Part shown: positions 7,191-9,419 of the stretch, in pieces
Layout: the number at the start of each line of letters is the position of its first letter
How positions within the stretch are numbered: the first letter of the stretch is position 1
Assembly (NCBI GenBank): GCA_028293005.1
Contig: JAQGLH010000031.1
Location: 1-9,419, forward strand
Length of the DNA: 9,419 nt
Direction: 5' to 3'
Source: Alphaproteobacteria bacterium
GTDB lineage: Bacteria > Pseudomonadota > Alphaproteobacteria > Sphingomonadales > Sphingomonadaceae
Notes under the pieces: generated by a model
What the model saw: only the letters and a program-made list of their open reading frames with translations
The model's database searches: none
Told to the model about the DNA's origin: nothing
Program-made: the position numbers and the translations under genes

Positions 7191-7843
7191 GCCGCGGGCG
7201 TTGCAATCGGCGGCGCAATCGGCGGCCTCGCATCGGGCGCGCGACCATAGAGCGGCCGCGGCGGCATGCTGCGCAACGCTATCGGGAGCAGCCGCACGTC
7301 GGCGGCACGTGGAAGCGCGTCGACGGCTTCGCCGCTCCCTCTCGCCGCGACGAGCGCTTGTGCGCCGGAGCCGATCACCAAGCGCGCCGATATGATCGTT
7401 GCCGCAGCCTCTGGGGCAAGCGAGCGCAGCTCGTCTCTGGCGGCGAGGGGTTCACGGTCATAGGTCTGCACGAAGATTTGCCCATGTCCGCCGTGGAGCG
7501 CAACCGCCACTTGATCCTCCGCAACTTCGCCGGCCCCAAAATCGCGCACTTGGGCCGCAGCGGCGATCACCGCCAAGGAGCTGAAGCCCGAAAGGGGTAT
7601 GCGCCAGCCGATCGCCAGCCCGTGTGCCGCGGCAAGCCCGACGCGCAATCCCGTAAAGCTACCGGGCCCGCAATCGACGACGATCGCGGTCGGCCGCCGA
7701 TCGCCCAGCAGGCGCTCGATCATCGGCAGCAAATGTTCGGCGTGGCCGCGGCCGACCAGCGCATGCGCTTCGTCGACCAGCCGATCTCCGTCGATCAAGG
7801 CTATTGAGCAGGCGGCAGTGGCGCTGTCGATCGCGAGCAGCAT
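7187..7843 (-). CDS. tsaB: tRNA threonylcarbamoyladenosine synthesis protein TsaB
   Basis: This 218-residue TsaB (YeaZ) is the non-catalytic partner that holds TsaD and TsaE together in the complex making t6A37 in ANN-reading tRNAs. The ASKHA-fold start MLLAIDSATAACSIALIDG and the hallmark GPGSFTGLRVGLAAAHGLA (59-77) identify it, as does GRGHAEHLLPMIERLL (31-46). Length is usual for the family. TsaD-type metal ligands are not expected. The start at 7843 gives the exact family N-terminus; the preceding Shine-Dalgarno is weak (AGGA at about 12 nt). The gene overlaps rimI by 4 nt (ATGA). Upstream is a 182-nt leader, the site of a six-copy tandem repeat, so this gene may begin a transcript or be read through from nfu. 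The C-terminal 25 residues, rich in Pro and Ala, are likely disordered. Confidence 0.93.
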   Translation of the reverse strand: MLLAIDSATAACSIALIDGDRLVDEAHALVGRGHAEHLLPMIERLLGDRRPTAIVVDCGPGSFTGLRVGLAAAHGLAIGWRIPLSGFSSLAVIAAAAQVRDFGAGEVAEDQVAVALHGGHGQIFVQTYDREPLAARDELRSLAPEAAATIISARLVIGSGAQALVAARGSGEAVDALPRAADVRLLPIALRSMPPRPLYGRAPDARPPIAPPIATPAA

Positions 7844-7918
7844 CGAAAAGGGGATCCTACAGTCTTAGTATCTGCGCCGGCTCGCGCCCTGAAGCGCGGC
7901 TTGGATATCATCGCCGGC

Positions 7919-8012
7919 CAGTCAGCGAGTTGGCAGTCAGCGACTTGGCCAGTCAGCGAGGCCGCCAGTCATTTAGCCCGCCAGTCATTTAGCCCCCAGT
8001 CATTTAGACGGG
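7919..8012. repeat. Six tandem 15-16 bp repeats (3+3 in two subtypes) in the nfu-tsaB gap
   Basis: CAGTCA begins at 7919, 7934, 7950, 7966, 7982 and 7997, giving a period of 15-16 bp. The first three units read CAGTCAGCGA followed by variable GTTGG, CTTGGC or GGCCGC. The last three read CAGTCATTTAG followed by CCCGC, CCCC or ACGGG. So there are two blocks of three, sharing the first six bases but differing in the core. The unit is too short and lacks spacers, so it is not CRISPR. The array lies just downstream of the nfu stop (8026) and 75 nt before the tsaB start. It could be a neutral minisatellite or an array of sites for a DNA-binding protein. Confidence 0.9.
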
Positions 8013-8025
8013 CGCAGCAACTGGT

Positions 8026-8598
8026 TCACACCGCTTCCACGGATTCGACCTCGGGCACATAATGTTTGAGAAGGCCTTCGATGCCCTGCTTGAGCGTCAT
8101 CGCGGACGACGGGCAGCCCGAGCAGGCGCCGTGCATCGCGAGATAGACAGTGCCCTCCCTGAAGCCGCGATAGGCGATGTCGCCGCCATCCTGGGCGACC
8201 GCGGGCCGCACGCGTGTCTCGATCAGCTCGCGGATCTGCGCGACGATGTCGGCATCTTCGGGATCGTCCTCGAACTCTTCGGCGGCCGGGACACCGATCC
8301 CCGCCGCGCTCGCCGCCGTGAACAACGGCGCGCCGCTCGAGAAATGATCGAGCAGCACTGACAAGACCTGCGGCTTGAGGTGAGTCCATTCGACGCCAGG
8401 TGCGGCAGTCACCGAGATGAAGTCGCGTCCGAAGAAGACGCCGTCGACGTCGCCGGTCGAAAAGATCGCATTGGCGAGCGGCGAAGCTTCCGCCTCTTCG
8501 GGGGTTGCAAAGTCGCGAGTCCCGCTCGCCAGGACAGTTTGGCCGGGCAGGAATTTAAGCGTCGCCGGATTGGGCGTGGTTTCGGTCTCGATCAGCAT
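8026..8598 (-). CDS. Nfu-type iron-sulfur cluster carrier (NifU family, N-terminal scaffold domain)
   Basis: This 190-residue protein has two domains. The N-terminal Nfu domain (about 1-88) begins with the characteristic MLIETETTPNPATLKFLPG and contains SPLANAIFSTGDVDGVFFGRDFISV. The C-terminal NifU-like domain (about 116-186) carries the cluster-binding CxxC in HGACSGCPSSAMTLKQGI (Cys159, Cys162) and RPAVAQDGGD (131-140). Family members assemble or carry a [4Fe-4S] cluster and pass it to client apoproteins. Two starts fit, 8598 and 8607 (MGLMLIE...). I use 8598 because it matches relatives, which begin directly with M(L/F)I(E/Q)TE. The open frame to 8694 is not conserved. It is separate from the tsaB leader downstream and divergent from the small exported gene. 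MiaB, encoded in the same stretch, is a plausible client type, but that is inference. It is not the classical nitrogen-fixation NifU, since the IscU domain is absent. Confidence 0.92.
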   Translation of the reverse strand: MLIETETTPNPATLKFLPGQTVLASGTRDFATPEEAEASPLANAIFSTGDVDGVFFGRDFISVTAAPGVEWTHLKPQVLSVLLDHFSSGAPLFTAASAAGIGVPAAEEFEDDPEDADIVAQIRELIETRVRPAVAQDGGDIAYRGFREGTVYLAMHGACSGCPSSAMTLKQGIEGLLKHYVPEVESVEAV

Positions 8599-8709
8599 GA
8601 GTCCCATGTGGCCCGTGCGCGCCGGTTGATCAAGGCCCGAGACGGCGCGGCGGCGAGGGACGTGTCCCGCCGCAGCACTTGCGGGATCGCCCACCGAGCC
8701 CCTTTCGTG

Positions 8710-8739
8710 TTAAATCCACCGGCCACGCGCAGAGTCGAA
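8710..8739 (-). promoter_or_regulatory. Weak candidate promoter for nfu
   Basis: On the minus strand TTCGAC (8739-8734) and ATTTAA (8715-8710) are separated by 18 nt, a loose sigma-70-like pair about 110 nt before the nfu start. It is the only AT-rich hexamer in the 175-nt divergent gap 8599-8773. Match quality is low, and sphingomonad consensus is poorly predictive by eye. Confidence 0.2.
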
Positions 8740-8773
8740 ATCGCCGATGCAAGGGCCGATGCAGGGAAAGCCA

Positions 8774-9079
8774 ATGAGCAGAACGCTATTTCTCGTCCTC
8801 GCGTCGCCCGTGATCGCGGCTTCCGCCGCCGCGGCGGAGCCAAGCGTGGCACGCGAGCAAACCGGGGCCGCAGCGCCGACGGCGGAAGTCATTCCGACCA
8901 AGTGGACGCTTGCGGGCCCGGCAGCAACGCCGGGGGGCCGGAAGGCCGGTGTGCGCAAGCCGGTCGCCAGGACGGCGAACCGCAAGCCCAGCATCTACGG
9001 CGGTGCGCGGATCGGCAATTCGCGTCCGAACGGCGGCGTCCGGAGCGGCGCGCAGGTCGGCGTCAAGCTGCCGTTCTGA
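8774..9079 (+). CDS. Small exported basic protein of unknown function
   Basis: I do not recognise this 101-residue protein. It begins with a clear signal peptide: MSR, a hydrophobic stretch at about 4-14, then the Ala-rich ASAAAA with likely cleavage near residue 21, so the mature part would be periplasmic or secreted. The mature region is low in complexity and strongly basic (GGRKAGVRKPVARTANRKP at about 54-72), then Gly/Asn/Arg-rich, and ends in GVKLPF with a terminal Phe. No cysteine, no lipobox and no enzyme motif is visible. The ATG at 8774 is preceded by GGGAAAG at a good distance, and translation there puts the signal peptide at the N-terminus. In-frame ATGs at 8747 and 8759 would prepend MQGPMQGKP and are less likely. 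It diverges from nfu and ends 30 nt before the end of convergent hslU. The signal peptide and the RBS support a real gene. Confidence 0.68.
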   Translation: MSRTLFLVLASPVIAASAAAAEPSVAREQTGAAAPTAEVIPTKWTLAGPAATPGGRKAGVRKPVARTANRKPSIYGGARIGNSRPNGGVRSGAQVGVKLPF

Positions 9080-9086
9080 AGAACCA

Positions 9087-9111
9087 CTCCGTCCGTAAAC
9101 GGGGGAGCTTT
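9087..9111 (+). terminator. Hairpin between the convergent exported-protein gene and hslU, terminator candidate
   Basis: CTCC-TCCG (9087-9095, one bulged G) pairs with CGGGGGAG (9100-9107) around a TAAA loop, followed on the plus strand by CTTT (9108-9111). It begins 8 nt after the plus-strand gene's stop and overlaps the hslU stop region. The T-run is short (3 Ts), so it is a moderate candidate on the plus strand. There is no T-run on the minus strand. Confidence 0.5.
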
Positions 9112-9419
9112 ACAGCACGTACTTGCTGAGATCGGTGTTGCGCGCGACGGCGGCGAGCTGCCGGTCGACGAACGCGCCGTCGATCGTGATCGTCTCGCCC
9201 TTGCGCTCCTCGGCGTCGAAGCTGATGTCCTCGAGCAGTTTTTCCATCACCGTCTGCAGCCGGCGGGCGCCGATATTCTCGATCTGGCTGTTCACCTCGG
9301 CGGCGATCCGCGCGATCGCCCTGATGCCATCGTCGGTAAAGGTGACCTCGACGCCCTCGGTGGCGATCAGCGCGCGGTATTGCTCGGTGAGGCTCGCTTG
9401 CGTGTCCTGCAGGATGTGC
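9110..9419 (-). CDS. hslU: ATP-dependent protease ATPase subunit HslU, C-terminal part (5' end outside window)
   Basis: The last 102 residues of HslU (ClpY) are visible; the start lies off the right edge. HslU is the AAA+ hexamer that unfolds substrates and feeds them to the HslV peptidase in the cytoplasm. The visible part is the small C-terminal AAA+ subdomain: [19 protein letters not shown], then [20 protein letters not shown] containing the sensor-2 GARR, then LLEDISFDA and the end DLSKYVL. This tail is the segment that docks into HslV pockets on activation. The wording matches E. coli HslU residue by residue in several blocks ([13 protein letters not shown]). The stop is TAA at 9112-9110. 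hslV would be expected upstream, beyond the window, so this gene is probably the last of hslVU. Only about a quarter of the protein is seen, and nothing in it is odd. Confidence 0.95.
   Translation of the reverse strand, partial: HILQDTQASLTEQYRALIATEGVEVTFTDDGIRAIARIAAEVNSQIENIGARRLQTVMEKLLEDISFDAEERKGETITIDGAFVDRQLAAVARNTDLSKYVL

Noticed and set aside
7844..7918. Sigma-70 promoter before tsaB (TTCAGG and GATACT)
   Set aside because: Spacing and hexamer matches are poor; not above what chance gives in this sequence.
7919..8012. CRISPR array
   Set aside because: Units are 15-16 bp with no unique spacers and no cas genes nearby; it is a plain tandem repeat.
8000..8389. 129-codon minus-strand frame overlapping nfu
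   Set aside because: Out-of-frame shadow of nfu; its stop simply falls in the TAA of the tandem repeat.

Overview
The window is high-GC DNA with alphaproteobacterial gene content, most likely from Sphingomonadales (Sphingomonas or a relative). The evidence is the block tsaB-rimI-(mucR)-fur-plsC-miaB-phoH-ybeY-corC, a MucR/Ros zinc-finger regulator, a Mur-type Fur without the CxxC pairs, and an Nfu protein with the N-terminal scaffold domain. The taxon is an inference from gene order and protein style; no marker RNA is present. Almost everything here is core housekeeping DNA. I see no phage, transposase, CRISPR array, toxin-antitoxin pair or defence island.

Layout. At the left edge is the 3' end of smc (+ strand, 1-927), covering the end of the coiled coil and the C-terminal ATPase half. 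It converges on corC across a perfect 9-bp hairpin at 934-960. From 8598 down to 978 all genes lie on the minus strand. In transcription order they are nfu, a 182-nt gap holding six tandem copies of a 15-16 bp repeat, tsaB and rimI (ATGA overlap), mucR, fur, a 159-nt gap with two hairpins, then the tight run plsC, miaB, phoH, ybeY, corC (gaps of 7 nt or less, or overlaps, except at phoH/ybeY). At the right, a small gene for an exported basic protein of unknown function (8774-9079, +) diverges from nfu and converges on the 3' end of hslU (minus, cut by the right edge).

How the genes fit together. The plsC-corC run joins membrane phospholipid synthesis (PlsC), tRNA modification by a radical-SAM Fe-S enzyme (MiaB), RNA and ribosome quality control (PhoH-like ATPase, YbeY) and a CBS-domain protein of the CorC family. 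tsaB and rimI serve tRNA t6A synthesis and N-terminal acetylation. Nfu delivers Fe-S clusters and Fur senses metal, so iron supply and Fe-S-dependent tRNA modification sit close together. mucR encodes a global zinc-finger regulator.

The most interesting structure is small. The phoH/ybeY junction carries three tandem copies of a 17-bp unit. Because 17 is not a multiple of three, these create two back-to-back six-codon micro-ORFs, each joined to the next start by an ATGA overlap, so phoH stop, micro-ORF 1, micro-ORF 2 and ybeY form a chain of stop/start couplings. Other points of note are the 3+3 repeat array upstream of tsaB, a hairpin that would pair with the probable plsC ribosome binding site, and an AT-rich dyad just upstream of mucR.
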